DNA of 64,000 nucleotides, taken from positions 27,721,083 through 27,785,082 of the forward strand of contig CM037874.1 in NCBI GenBank assembly GCA_021292105.1, written 5' to 3'. Made by a program: the position numbers and the translations under genes. The notes below the pieces were generated by a model. It saw only the letters and a program-made list of their open reading frames with translations, was not told where the DNA came from and did no database searches. Below are positions 34,463 through 46,079 of the stretch, in pieces. Each line of letters opens with the position of its first letter. Positions within the stretch are counted from its first letter, which is position 1. Origin of the DNA: Anadara kagoshimensis (Eukaryota; Mollusca; Bivalvia; Arcoida; Arcidae).

Positions 34463-35005
34463 AGCACTACCGATGAGAGATTGTATTCCGAAACGACCGT
34501 TTAGTGCTATCAAATTAAAACTGGCATAATATGTAATGCAACTTATGGTCCAAACACTACTGATGAGGAATTGTATTCCTAAACGATCGTCTAGTGCTAT
34601 GATATTAAAACTGACATAATATGCAATGCTACTTATGGTCCAAACACTACTGATGAGCGATCAACAGTCTATTGCTGTAAAATTAAAACTTGTATCAAAT
34701 GTATTTAAACCACTGAACCTGTATCTCTGCTGGTGGATGTTTTCTCTGGTATATCACAAACTTAGTAGGCAATAATTGTGTATTGTTGTCAGAAATATAC
34801 TATTGTCTAAATTTCCTGCCTGTTTTTGCCATTCAATAAAAAAAGATATACTCCCTCATGCAAAATATTTCATTAGCTAAATTTGATAAAATATATTTTG
34901 GTACTTTGGGCATCTTTTCAACATCTTGTAAAAAATTTGGTTTCACAATTTTGTTCCAAGCACTACTGATGAGGAATTGTATTCCCAAAACCGTCGTCTA
35001 GTGCT
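34463..35005 (+). ncRNA. Degenerate hammerhead-like repeat units
   Basis: Four units at 34463-34508, 34553-34598, 34643-34677 and 34959-35005. Each has AGCACTA or a near form, then CTGATGA (CCGATGA in the first), a GGAAT-TGT-ATTCC hairpin (stem II), an AAAC, a short self-complementary CGATCG-like piece, GTC and TAGTGCT. AGCACTA/TAGTGCT forms a 7 bp stem I. Core substitutions (T or C for the first G of GAAA in units 2 and 4, C for T in unit 1, loss of stem II in unit 3) make activity doubtful. The first three units are spaced about 90 bp. Confidence 0.6.
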
Positions 35006-35299
35006 GCAAAATTAAAACTGACACCCTAAGTGATATTGGAAATGAAACACATTTTATATTGAATTGACCTTTGTATCAGTTTACGGTTGTACATAGGATA
35101 TGACGTGAATTCTTCCTACTCTCTATATCTTCTTTAACTGTATACTGGTTATATTGCACTATGTTATGACCAAAGGACGATGTTACAAGCCTCAAACATA
35201 GGGGTTGAATTTATATGTCCCTGATCTCTCTTCTTCTCAATGTCCTACAATATATTTCTGTGTGGTTTTGTTTTTCACCCATAATTTCGTATTTTCTTA

Positions 35300-35400
35300 A
35301 TTTCTTTAACGTCATAATCACCAAAAACAAACATACCTATTCATGTCCAAATCACAACCCCAAAGGAAAGTGTCGCCAAGATGGCTTGTGGAAATTACTA
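35300..35400 (-). mobile_element. Penelope-like 3' UTR fragment
   Basis: ACAAACATACCTATTCATGTCC and CACAACCCCAAAG match the inverse of the 3' UTR at 59760-59840. Confidence 0.45.
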
Positions 35401-35480
35401 GTACTTTGAATGATCAAAATGCGTAATGACAATATATACAAATTTATTTACAAATCTACATATTTACAGCCATATACATA

Positions 35481-37195
35481 CACTACTGTCCACTAATGTA
35501 TACACTACTGTCCACTAATGTATACACTGCTACTGTCCACTACTGTATACACAACTGTTCCCTTATGTATACGCTACTGCCACTACTGTATACACAACTG
35601 TCCACTACTGTATACACAACTGTCCACTACTGTATACACTACTGTCCACTACTGTATACACTACTGCCACTACTGTATACACAACTGTCCACTACTGTAT
35701 ACACTACTGTTCCCTTATGTATACGCTACTGCCACTACTGTATACACAACTGTCCACTACTGTATACACAACTGTCCACTACTGCATACACTACTGTCCA
35801 CTACTGTATACACTACTGCCACTACTGTATACACGACTGTCCACTACTGTATACACGACTGTCCACTACTGTATACACAACTGTCCACTACTGTATACAA
35901 AACTGTCCACTACTGTATACACAACTGTCCACTACTGTATACACTACTGTCCACTACTGTATACACTACTGTCCACTACTGTATACATTACTGTCCACTA
36001 CTGTATACACTACTGTCACTACTGTATACACTACTGTCCACTACTGTATACACTACTGTCCACTACTGTATATACTACTGTCCACTACTGTATACATTAC
36101 TGTCACTACTGTATACACTACTGTCCACTACTGTATACACTACTGTCCACTACTGTATATACTACTGTCCACTACTGTATACACTACTGTCCACTACTGT
36201 ATACACTACTGTCCACTACTGTATACACAACTGTCCAATGCCCACTACTGTAAATACTGATCTCCACTACTGTATATACTGATCTCCACTACTGTTTACA
36301 CAACTGTCCACTACTGTATACACTACTGTCCACTACTGTATACACAACTGTCCAATGCCCACTACTGTAAATACTGATCTCCACTACTGTATATACTGAT
36401 CTCCACTACTGTTTACACAACTGTCCACTACTGTATACACAACTGTCCACTACTGTATACACTACTGTCCACTACTGTATACACTACCGTTCCCTTATGT
36501 ATACGCTACTGTCACTACTGTATACACAACTGTCCACTACTGTATACACGACTGTCCACTACTGTATACACAACTGTCCAATGCCCACTACTGTAAATAC
36601 TGATCTCCACTACTGTATATACTGATCTCCACTACTGTTTACACAACTGTCCACTACTGTATATACTACTGTCCACTACTGTATACACTACTGTCCACTA
36701 CTGTATACACAACTGCCCACTACTGTATATTCTAATCTCCACTACTTTATACACTACTGTCCACTACTGTATACACAACTGTCCACTACTGTATATACTA
36801 ATCTCCACTACTGTATATACTGATCTCCACTACTGTATATACTGATCTCCACTACTGTATATACTAATCTCCACTACTTTATACACTACTGTCCACTATT
36901 GTATACACTATTGTCCACTACTGTATACACTACTGTCCACTACTGTATACACTACTGTCCACAACTGTATAAACCAATCTCCACAACTGTATACACTATT
37001 GTCCACAACTGTATACACTACTGTATATACTACTGTCCACTAATGTCCACTACTGTATACACTACTGTCCACAACTGTATAAACCATTCTCCACAACTGT
37101 ATACACTATTGTCCACAACTGTATACACTACTGTATATACTACTGTCCACTAATGTCCACTACTGTATACACTACTGTCCACTACTTTATACATA
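35481..37195. repeat. Minisatellite, 22 bp unit
   Basis: About 1.7 kb of ACTACTGTCCACTACTGTATAC-like units (first 20 bases ACTACTGTCCACTACTGTAT). Variant units (TGTTCCCTTATGTATACG, TGATCTCCACTACTG) recur in blocks, so larger blocks were duplicated. All three + frames stay open and read YTLLSTTVYTTVHYCIH-like repeats; this reflects the repeat length, not coding. Confidence 0.95.
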
Positions 37196-37369
37196 ACTGT
37201 TCCAAAACAGTTTCCACCGTAAAAGTCCAAACACTTTTCTATATGGTATTGAAAGGAAATACAAAGATATAACCTCCAAAACTTGAAGTTTTTAAAGGAA
37301 ATTTGTTCTAATTCACATATATAATTATATGAAATATCTTGATGAAATATCTTGTGTCCAAACAGAAGT

Positions 37370-37860
37370 AATAATGTCTGAGAGAAGAATGCATCCTATA
37401 CATAGGTAGTAGTAGGATTCGCAGTTTTTAATGTGTACACAAGATAAGTGATTAGTGTTCTCATTATGTATACAAAATAACCCCATGTGATTCCTATATA
37501 TAAATGTAGTCTCCCATAATAAGTATTTAAATTAAAGGTCAAACGGACAGGTCAAAATTTTACCTATAGCTGACCACAACACTACCTATCTACAAACAAA
37601 TCAATCCTATACAACAGCTATATATAGGCAAACAACATTGACCTGTCCGTTTGACCTTTCATTAGGAATATTGATATAGGAGGGTCCACCCAATACATAG
37701 GTAGTGTTAGGATTCGCAGTTAATAATTAACACATTGTCCATGATTAGTGTTCACATCAGGTATACGATATATACACTCATGATCATTACTTAAATTTAC
37801 TCGTCCATAATGAATATTTAAATCAAAGGTGAAGCGAACAGGTCAATGTTGTTTACCTAT
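37370..37860. repeat. Roughly 300 bp direct duplication
   Basis: CATAGGTAGT-x-GTAGGATTCGCAGTT occurs at about 37400 and 37695, each followed by GATTAGTGTTC and GTATAC. The copies are separated by an inverted AAGGTCAAACGG / CCGTTTGACCTT pair. Confidence 0.6.
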
Positions 37861-37871
37861 ACACTTTATCT

Positions 37872-37875
<4 letters not shown>

Positions 37876-37940
<65 letters not shown>
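37876..37940. repeat. (TA)n microsatellite
   Basis: About 65 bp of uninterrupted TA dinucleotides. Confidence 0.98.
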
Positions 37941-37942
<2 letters not shown>

Positions 37943-37979
37943 AAATTTATCATATAACGAAACTGTAAATATTTAATTA

Positions 37980-38110
37980 AATGTGACAGAAAGTAATAAG
38001 TTTAACACGTGGACCATCAACCGAGAAGGGAGACCGGGTTCTTAGAAAGGTAAGCATGTTATGTTTAGCTAGCTACAACCACCACATGTGAAATCGAAAT
38101 TGTGAATGAA
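37980..38110 (-). mobile_element. Penelope-like 3' UTR fragment
   Basis: GTTTAGCTAGCTACAACC and ACACGTGGACC match the inverse of 3' UTRs at 59690-59740. Confidence 0.45.
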
Positions 38111-38291
38111 AAGAGCATGGAACTATGTAAGTCTAATATATCCAGTGTACTTTTGGATACAGAGACACAGGATGTGAATACATATGTCTTTCCTCTTTTC
38201 AATGTTCAGAAACATATTTCTCCTTGTGTTGGTGTTTTTCGTTTAAATCTGTAATTTCTTAATATTTCAAATGGCATAATTATACTGAGCA

Positions 38292-38352
38292 ATGATGATG
38301 ATGATGATGATGATGATAATTATACTGAGCAAAGATGATGATGATGATGATA

Positions 38353-38396
<44 letters not shown>
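38292..38396. repeat. (ATG)n microsatellite
   Basis: Two runs of GATGAT separated by a repeated AATTATACTGAGCAA. Short Ser- or Asp-rich frames across it are not genes. Confidence 0.95.
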
Positions 38397-38398
<2 letters not shown>

Positions 38399-39002
38399 AA
38401 CATATATCCAAGGATATATCCACAAAATACAAGAAACAACATATATCTCGATGTTACATAATGCCAACATTTTAGCTAAAATCAATTATAGATTATAAAA
38501 TGCTGTACATATGCAACCAAACACTCATCATGTTATTTAAGTATTTGCGGACCACTGGTGCAACAGTAATATTCTATCGTCATAATGACCTTTTTATTCG
38601 TGTAACTTAATTAGCGAGTATACTGACGGAACCTGTTCCTAGTTGACATGGTTTTTACTCCTTGACTCAGCAGACACTTTTCACAGTGGTTTTAATCATC
38701 GTTGTTTTAGTAATTGTTATCTTTGCCATTCTCAGATGAATTAGTGAACATTCTTAACTGCCAATGGTTCCACAGATAATATCCAATGGTGTATAGATTA
38801 AATGGGCTAGTATTTTGTAGTTTTTAGCATCATGTCTTCAGAAAAGTAAACACACTGCTCTAGCTAATTTTCCAATTATATATTTTTATTTTGAAACAAA
38901 TGATTTAGTTTTTATACATTCTTGAATTGACATTTATCGCGATAACATAGAGAGAAATAAAATAGTACTATGTTTTCAGTTTTCGCATATTTTCACCGAG
39001 AA

Positions 39003-40946
39003 CTAAACGGTCGATATTTTCTGAATACTTTCAGATTTTGAATATTCATTCAACAATTTCTGACTGGTGAACTTAATTTTCATCCACATTATTATAAAGA
39101 ACGTAACCACAAGGATACAAACTAGATTTCCTGTCATTAAAGCAAGACAGGGATTGAAGGTACAGTAAAAGTTGTTTAGTAAATTATAACTCGCCGCTGG
39201 CAAAGCGCAAATTGCGAGGAAGATCCATTCTCCAAAATTAGCTATGCCTAGAAAAGTGCTAATACTCTTGATAGACGAACATAAATCAACTGTTTCTTTA
39301 CGCAAAACTATCTCAGATTCTATAATGAAAACAACTTGCAAAAGAATCCATAGAATTAGGAATAAAGCATCTACAGCTGATTCAATAATCTTAAGCGCGA
39401 CATCGATGTACATTAAACTATGTTTATGGTGTAATTGCATAATATCGATGGTGTAATGCATACAATGAAAATATGCCAACGCCAAAAACATAATGATGAA
39501 GACATAACTTTCGCGACACCTATGTATTCTTACAAAGTTAAAATCTCGCTCCATTCCTATGGATAACAAAAGATAAAATACCATCATAAAACATCTGTAA
39601 TAAAGGGTGTAAGTTATAATTATCTTTGCATCCTCAGATGGTAATAATATCAAAGAAAAAATAAAACGCGCTAAAAACCACAAAACACCCCAAAACCATT
39701 CCACCCAATTTACGTGACCCTCACCTCCTACAGTTTCTGACGAAGGGTCATCCGTGTTTGATGTTTCTGTGGTATCTCCTTGTTTGTCTTTCTCGACCGT
39801 GCCTGTACAAGATTCGTCCGTGCTTGATGCGTCTATGACATCTATCTCCTTGTCTTTTTTGGCCGTTCCTGCACAAGATTCGTCCGTGTTTGATGCGTCT
39901 ATGACATTTATCTCCTTGTCTTTCTCGACCGTTCCTGTACAAGATTCGTCCGTGTTTGATGCGTCTATGACATATATCTCCTTGTCTTTCTCGACCGTTC
40001 TTGTAGATGTTTCAAATGTATTGAATATTTCTATCATTAATGTACAAGGGTTACCCCAGTTTCCATCTTGGTTTGTTTTCTCATTTTGGAACAGATTTGC
40101 AATTAAATAGATACCAATTAGAGGAAAACTAGTCAATGCTGGATGTAACAAATCCTGCAAATATTGAATCAGTATGTATGTTTGATTTACGCGTTGTAAC
40201 GTAATAATTAAAAGTAAATACATCCAAATGCTAATCATTGCTACGGTAAGAATGGAAAGGATACATTTTTTGCTTATTGTTAAAGCCTTTAACCGAAAGT
40301 TAAAAAAAACAATTTGTAAGTAAAGGATTAACACAATGAAACAAAAAAGGTAAATGAATTCTGCGTCCACCACACTTCTTTCAAAATCGGCTGTCTCGAA
40401 GCAAATATCAAATATTGAATCAACAGACTTTATTAAACATATAAACCCGAATATCCAAATGAATGTCACTTTAATACAGTATTTGTCATTTGGGTCCTCC
40501 CATACCAAGTTCATAAAGCACGGGTGTGTTTGGGTGTCAATTGGGGTCCCTGTGTAAATCTGAAAATTATTAGACCGTTTTCTGTTTGAACAAACCAACC
40601 AAGCTACATAAAGCACAGCTATGATTTGAGTGAGGGATAGAGTAAACAAGACCGATGTTTTTAAGGAGTTATTTCCGTCATGGTTTACACCGTGATTTCC
40701 GTATGTGATAACACCAAAAATAATTGTGAAACCCAAAATTAGCATGATTAGAACACGTTTCGTTATGACATTTGTATCATGGTCACGCAATCCAGTAATT
40801 AACGCATCTTTTATGAATCTTGGCAAAGCGATATTGGGTGCGAGTCTATACATATCATGTTCCTCAGTGATGGCGTCTTTTTCAACGCTATTTTGAATAT
40901 TCATCTCATGCGATCCAGACATACCTTGTAAAATGGGTTTCTCCAT
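39003..40946 (-). CDS. Otopetrin-like 12-TM protein (intact copy)
   Basis: 647 residues from ATG (40944-40946) to TAG. Twelve hydrophobic segments are seen in two sets of six, separated by an acidic linker (roughly residues 310-430). Family-like positions include LYLQIVFFNF in TM4, SIWMYLLL in TM5, LHPALTSFPLIGIYLI in TM6, ILWILLQVVFII in TM10 and STFLGIANFGEWIF in TM11. Otopetrins are proton-selective channels built as two six-helix halves; the match is to layout and scattered motifs, so the call is a divergent member. The coding part has no intron. TTTGCATTTCAG ends 16 bp before the ATG and is conserved in the second copy, so a 5' UTR intron acceptor is likely. The linker holds an in-frame 22-residue repeat. 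Confidence 0.72.
   Translation of the reverse strand: MEKPILQGMSGSHEMNIQNSVEKDAITEEHDMYRLAPNIALPRFIKDALITGLRDHDTNVITKRVLIMLILGFTIIFGVITYGNHGVNHDGNNSLKTSVLFTLSLTQIIAVLYVAWLVCSNRKRSNNFQIYTGTPIDTQTHPCFMNLVWEDPNDKYCIKVTFIWIFGFICLIKSVDSIFDICFETADFERSVVDAEFIYLFCFIVLILYLQIVFFNFRLKALTISKKCILSILTVAMISIWMYLLLIITLQRVNQTYILIQYLQDLLHPALTSFPLIGIYLIANLFQNEKTNQDGNWGNPCTLMIEIFNTFETSTRTVEKDKEIYVIDASNTDESCTGTVEKDKEINVIDASNTDESCAGTAKKDKEIDVIDASSTDESCTGTVEKDKQGDTTETSNTDDPSSETVGGEGHVNWVEWFWGVLWFLARFIFSLILLPSEDAKIIITYTLYYRCFMMVFYLLLSIGMERDFNFVRIHRCRESYVFIIMFLALAYFHCMHYTIDIMQLHHKHSLMYIDVALKIIESAVDALFLILWILLQVVFIIESEIVLRKETVDLCSSIKSISTFLGIANFGEWIFLAICALPAASYNLLNNFYCTFNPCLALMTGNLVCILVVTFFIIMWMKIKFTSQKLLNEYSKSESIQKISTV
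39745..40010 (-). repeat. 66 bp coding minisatellite in otopetrin-like linker
   Basis: About four in-frame units of 22 residues, consensus IDASNTDESCTGTVEKDKEI with two variable residues. Base changes between units are few. The second locus keeps only diverged relics (IKASNTGESCTRTIEK), so the array expanded in this copy. Confidence 0.85.
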
Positions 40947-40962
40947 TATAAGCAACACATTT

Positions 40963-40975
40963 CTGAAATGCAAAT
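40963..40975 (-). promoter_or_regulatory. Likely splice acceptor of 5' UTR intron
   Basis: On the - strand TTTGCATTTCAG lies just upstream of the start codon. The related locus has TTTTTATTTCAG at the same place (57165-57180). Confidence 0.5.
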
Positions 40976-40979
40976 ACAA

Positions 40980-41725
40980 AAAGGGCTTGATATAGTATTA
41001 GTCAAAAGAGCCATGTTCATCTTAAAGAGTACCTGTAACGAATTTTTTTAAATTTTATATTTGTGTTACATACAATTTGAATATCACAATATCGAAAACC
41101 GCATCAAAATTGATGATCAAATAGCAAAGCTATAGCAGTTTAAACTTACGAATTAAGCATCTCGTAATCTCTAACAGTGAAACAATCCGTTTTGAGAGTT
41201 ACCTATGTGTGACGTCACTTAAGTAACCGTAGTAGTATTTAACATGACAGACAGCAGTAATAATGCTGATGTAAAACAATATATCACATAACCCTCCTGT
41301 TTATTGATGGAATAAAACGGTGTAATATTTTTCGTATTACACAGGTGCCCATGTAATATCACTTGATTGTGACGTTATCAGTTATCACGCTTCTTATTTA
41401 CGTAGTGGTCGTGCCTGATGACGTCATATGAAAACTGTGTCAGTCTGTTGTTTATTTTAGGACTTTTGAAGACTTTCGATTCTTTGAAAAATAATTTTTT
41501 TTGTGCATTTGGAAAAATATTATGATTTAAAACTTACATACTGATTACGTCTTTTTTTTTCTAGGTGATTAATTTACTTTTACTATAACCAAAAAGAACT
41601 ATATATTTTTACTTGCGCAGTATTAATTTGGAGGTGATTTGTCTGACCTAGATAGAAATCGTCTGTTTCTATATGGCATCACAATAATATGTACATGTCA
41701 TTATGCTTCGGTATTTTGAGTTATG
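40980..41725. other. Upstream region of the otopetrin-like gene
   Basis: No gene recognised. Contains several GTGACGT(CA)/TGACGTCA-like sites (about 41208, 41371, 41418), possible CREB/ATF elements, unverified. Confidence 0.3.
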
Positions 41726-41727
41726 TG

Positions 41728-41880
41728 ATATATAGAATCTTAGACTCGTGAGGGTTTAATATGAAAGTTATCAAACTCGTTCAATAATTGAATATGCAAC
41801 TCGCCAAGCTCGTGGCATATTTAATTACTAAAACTCGTTTAATAAATTTCATATTAAACCCCCACTCGTCTAAGATCCTC
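41728..41880. mobile_element. Palindromic MITE-like repeat
   Basis: GAATCTTAGACTCGTGAGGG and TTTAATATGAAA at the left match in inverse TTTCATATTAAACCC and CACTCGTCTAAGATCC at the right, with further internal complementarity (GAATATGCAACTCG / CGTGGCATATTTAAT). About 150 bp, no coding. Confidence 0.7.
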
Positions 41881-42609
41881 TATGTATGATATGATGAATG
41901 GACAAAAAATTAACGACTCTGACGTGTACCTGTTTATGTCATATGATTTGGTCCAGAGAAACAGACGAATCCGATGAACAAACTGAGTGGAGGCCAAGAA
42001 TTTCTGAATATTAGCCTAAACATAGCCAAGTATATGCGAGGAGTATATTTATCAAATATACTGAAAAAAAATAAATAATACTGAACCGGTTACAGACAAC
42101 ACATCTTGAAAAAGTTTCAACCAAACATCGAAACGTGGCATCGGCTTCAAATACAACACAGGCATTTGAAGCAAATGAATTTGTTTTATTAAGTTAACTA
42201 ATTGAAAATGTTAACATCTATTGCTGATAAATAAATAAATAAATAAACAAACAAAAAAGATTCCAAATTCTGCATTTTCCCGATCATGAGGAAAATTTAT
42301 AAATTCATCTTATTTGGATTAAATATGTGACCAAGAAAAACAGTGAGAACTAGAAACGTGATAAAGTAAATGCATACACTTAAAAAATTGAAAAACGTTG
42401 CATTATTATTCTATCAAACATCAATACTTATGATAAGTATTACAAAAAAGTTAAATCAATAGTTTCAACAGGTTAACTTCCACCATGGAAGTGAGGCTGT
42501 GTGCTTCAAAAGGGTACAGTCAATTTACTAATACACTAAAATCGATATCACCAGTTCAGGATGTCAGCTTAAACAACTTAAAAATAGTTTAAATGTTTTC
42601 TAAAACATA
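41881..42609. other. Spacer
   Basis: AT-rich, with an AAAT/AAAC short tandem run near 42229-42250. Nothing else recognised. Confidence 0.4.
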
Positions 42610-43753
42610 CGAGGGGAGGTCAAAAAGTTCATAGAACGGGGTATATATTGCCGCAACAAACCATACATTTTATCATTATTTTCAATATAGTCCCCATTTA
42701 CCCCAATGCACTTAGCCCTTTTTCTTTCAGACTGTCTATACCTCTCAAATAGAAGTCTTCGGTTTGGTCATGAAACCATGCCTCTGTTGCAGCCTTAAGT
42801 CCATTATCATCAGAAATCTGATTCCCGTATATGGAATCACAGGATCATTGTCGTGAAGAAGCAATACCCCTCGACTCAAATTCCCCTCCTTTTTAATTTA
42901 ATAGCAGCTTTCAGCTGCTACATTAGATCAGCATAGTATGCCCCAGTGATAGAGATTCCAGCAGGTTTATAATTGATTAACAGAGCACTCTTAGAATCCA
43001 AAACACAGTGGCCATTACTTTGCCAGCTGATGGTTGGGTTTTGAATTTCATTGGTGGGAGTGATCCAGGGAGCTTCTATTACATGGACTCTTTTTTGTTT
43101 CTGGGCCCCAATGATAAATCCATGTTTTATCACCAGTTACGGAACGTAAATGGAAGTTCTCCGGGTTATCATTATAAATGCCAAGAAGCTCCCGACTTGA
43201 CTGGAGACTTTGGAAGCGATTCTGCACATTTAGGCTTCTGGGGACCCATCTTGCGGATACTTTTGACATACCAAGATGCTCGTGGATAACCGTGTATACA
43301 CTTCCATGTGAAATGTCACACTCCCTCGCTATGTCATCAATCCTAATTCGACAGACGTGACAATTTCCTTTGTGATGGCATCAGCTGACCGTCCGTGGGT
43401 CATCCTTCAGTGAGCTGCGCTCATGTTTAAATTCAACTGACCATTTTGCCACTGTTGAATAGACAGGACCACTGTCACCGTACACCTCGGCCTTTCGCCG
43501 GTAAAATTTCTTTGGCATTTGATCCCTCTACTATGAGGAACTTTATTACTGCCTTAAACTCAATATTTTGATTTTCCATCATTGCTTGATGGTCACCAAC
43601 TTTGAATGTTTTTGAGATTAACACAAATATGTTGTGACAAATAAACTTGATATGTTTAAAATGGCAGAATGTTGTGTTGTCTAAATAATTAAAGAAAATG
43701 TGTGTTACGCTTGGCCGAATACGCTGTTCTATGAACTTTCAGACTTTCCCTCG
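42610..43753 (-). mobile_element. Mariner element remnant
   Basis: About 1.14 kb flanked by TA (42608-42609, 43754-43755) with imperfect inverted ends of about 27 bp (CGAGGGGAGGTCAAAAAGTT at left; CGAGGGAAAGTCTGAAAGTT in inverse at right, both followed by CATAGAAC). The - strand carries transposase sequence. Confidence 0.85.
42740..43560 (-). pseudogene. Mariner transposase, frameshifted
   Basis: Reverse-strand frames give HGSVYTVIHEHLGMSKVSARWVPRSLN-type sequence (helix-turn-helix to linker; MSKVSARWVPRSLN at about 43230-43269), then VTGDKTWIYHWGPETKK (first catalytic Asp region), AGK/ATVFWDSK-like and GAYYADL. These follow the order of mariner DD34D transposases. Two or more frameshifts and stops break it, so it is inactive. 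Confidence 0.85.
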
Positions 43754-44131
43754 TAACTGAATTTATTTGTAAAACCTGTTTTACGGTTGTGTACAGTTCT
43801 TGTTACATATAAATGAATGGTATAAAATAATATTAAATGGCTTTTACACACATAAATATTGTTATGACATACATACTTAACATTAGGTAATCCCTAATTC
43901 CTGGGTAATAGTATTATGTTAATCCCTAATAGTTTTAAAGGTGTATAGAGACAAAACAGGATTTGTTGTAAATAGTTGTAATTAGGCTTGATATGTATGA
44001 TTATCTATGAATGATTACATTAATAGGAAGACAAATAAAACAAAAAACAAGAAAGTTAAACATCAGGTGTTTAAGAATAAAAGTAATTAATGCTGTCCTA
44101 TCTGTTATTCTGTTATATATATATATGAACA

Positions 44132-44215
44132 GTGAAACCTGTCTAAACCGGACACTTCCATAAACTGGACAAAATCTCTGCTCTGGAGCTTATAAAGACA
44201 GGTTTCACTGTTTAT
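44132..44215. mobile_element. Short inverted-repeat MITE (Tc/mariner-type ends)
   Basis: ACAGTGAAACCTGTCTAAAC at left and AAAGACAGGTTTCACTGT at right are inverse; the middle contains CCGGACACTTCC. A diverged relative with TGTCCGGTTTAGAGAGG / TGTCCGGAATAGAGAG lies at 51075-51140. Confidence 0.65.
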
Positions 44216-44849
44216 AAAGAGAGTTTTTGTAACTTTTAACAATGATTATCTCCCCTTAACTAAATAAACCTAGAAAGAACCGGATATGTCTTTTCTTTCC
44301 GTATAAAAAGTACTATTTAACATTATCTGATGTATAAAACAAAACAATGTATGTGCTAATTAACTAATTAATCTGATAAACTATATATCCTTAAGTAAAG
44401 GCACTGTTTGATTTTAAATCACTTTCATTAATCGCTGACAGGACAACAATAGTGTTGACACTTTACTGGTCTCTTTGATTCATAAAGTGGTAGTGGATTA
44501 TTAACAAAACAAGAGGCCCAATAGGGCCTGTACCGCTCACCTGGGCCGTAAACAGCACAAAAACACAATAAATACTACATTTAAGGAGCAATAACTCTGA
44601 CGTGGATATTTAGATATTTATGAAACTTGCTACTCGCATCTGTGACCTTGACCTTCGAACCAATGACCATAATCAATATATAAACATAGCACTGTCGTGC
44701 TGTTGTACAGCGTAGTTGGGAAAATTGTGTTGTGGCAAGACAGAATATAACCGAAAATTCGGGGGGGGGGGGGGGGTCGATCTATGCATAGTCCGACGGA
44801 TGTTTTTTTTTTTTTTTGGGGGGGGGGGGGGAAGAAACAATGTACCAAA

Positions 44850-46060
44850 CCATGTATTGCTGAATTAGATGGTAGAAAATAATAATTTCATAAATATATG
44901 AAAAAGACAATCGGTTATAAAAATTTAAAAAAGTTGTTGTACCCGATCGTTTTGTCATTTCGGATAGAGAGAAAGTAGAGTTTAGCCGCAGATCCTACCG
45001 TCGCTATGAGGGGGTACATTCTAGCGATTGTATGTAACTGGATCAATTGCTGTTAATCTGGGTTTTAATTAACTGCTGATTATCACCACAATATTCCCGT
45101 TTCATGTTAATGGTGAAGTACAGTTGTTTTACCAGTTCCGAATTTTTACTACCGAATAATCTAAAATTTCAATCCCGTTCAATTAAAGGAATCGCAAAAT
45201 AACTTTCTAAATTTGCTTCTACTTGAATGTGTGGGCATTAATTGTTTAAATAATATAAACTTCAACCGCTTCCTAAATGTATGTGCAGGACAGGTCGACA
45301 GATTGTTGGTGACCTAGTTTAACGATGTAAACAAATCGTGATCACGGAAATGCTTTTTTCAAGAAAACATACTACCACATGTTTTTGAGGACAGGTGTCG
45401 ATATTTTGGAATAAGTAAACATTTGTATTATTACACCACATAAATTTTATTTCCTCTGCTTGTGGATGACGTCTGCAGCAGCGCTTATATGAAACCCTGT
45501 TCGGAACTGTATTTAAAATTTGCACACAACGCTGTACGAATTATCTCCCTTTCACGAAAGTAAAATCTAATCGATAAACATTTTAAAATATGTCACAATT
45601 GCCTCAACATCAAAATACGTTATCATAACCTTCAAAATAAATTTAAATTTCCGTAGATTTCAAGAAGAATTAATTAAACAACCTGCCGTTGCTGTTCATT
45701 TCATAAAAAGTTATGATTTTACATCGTAGGAAGCAAACTTCTCGAACTACTTTTTATTGTAAACATGAGATCAGTTCGCCAAATTGCAGAAATTATTAGA
45801 TGCATCCCGTCGCAATATTTTACTAGATTCCGAAATGTATTCCGAAAATTTATTCCAAATCTGCATATTTAACCAAATGCATTACCCGTCTCAGAATACA
45901 TATCTCACGATAAAACAGATATACTTCTTTCACGCTCATTTACCAGGCGCACTATTTCCAGGTGTACTCATATCTTATAATTTCATAGCAAAGAAGCTCG
46001 ATATCTTGGAAGAAAGCGATACCAATGTACGCGTTCACTTTGTTCACGCTGTACAAAAAT
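44850..46060. other. Non-repeat DNA inside the 6.4 kb element
   Basis: Contains one open frame on + (45784-46062, 92 codons, MQKLLDASRRNILLDSEMYS...) and one on - (45319-45525), neither recognised. It may be captured host sequence or an older insertion. Confidence 0.35.
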
Positions 46061-46079
46061 GATGATTACATCAATACAA

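Noticed and set aside
35496-36282. Long open frames of 178-254 codons
   Set aside because: They read the 22 bp minisatellite in all three frames with the same repeated peptide; no start context, splice sites or non-repeat residues.
39244-40896. Several + strand frames of 60-118 codons
   Set aside because: Antisense shadows of the otopetrin-like gene.
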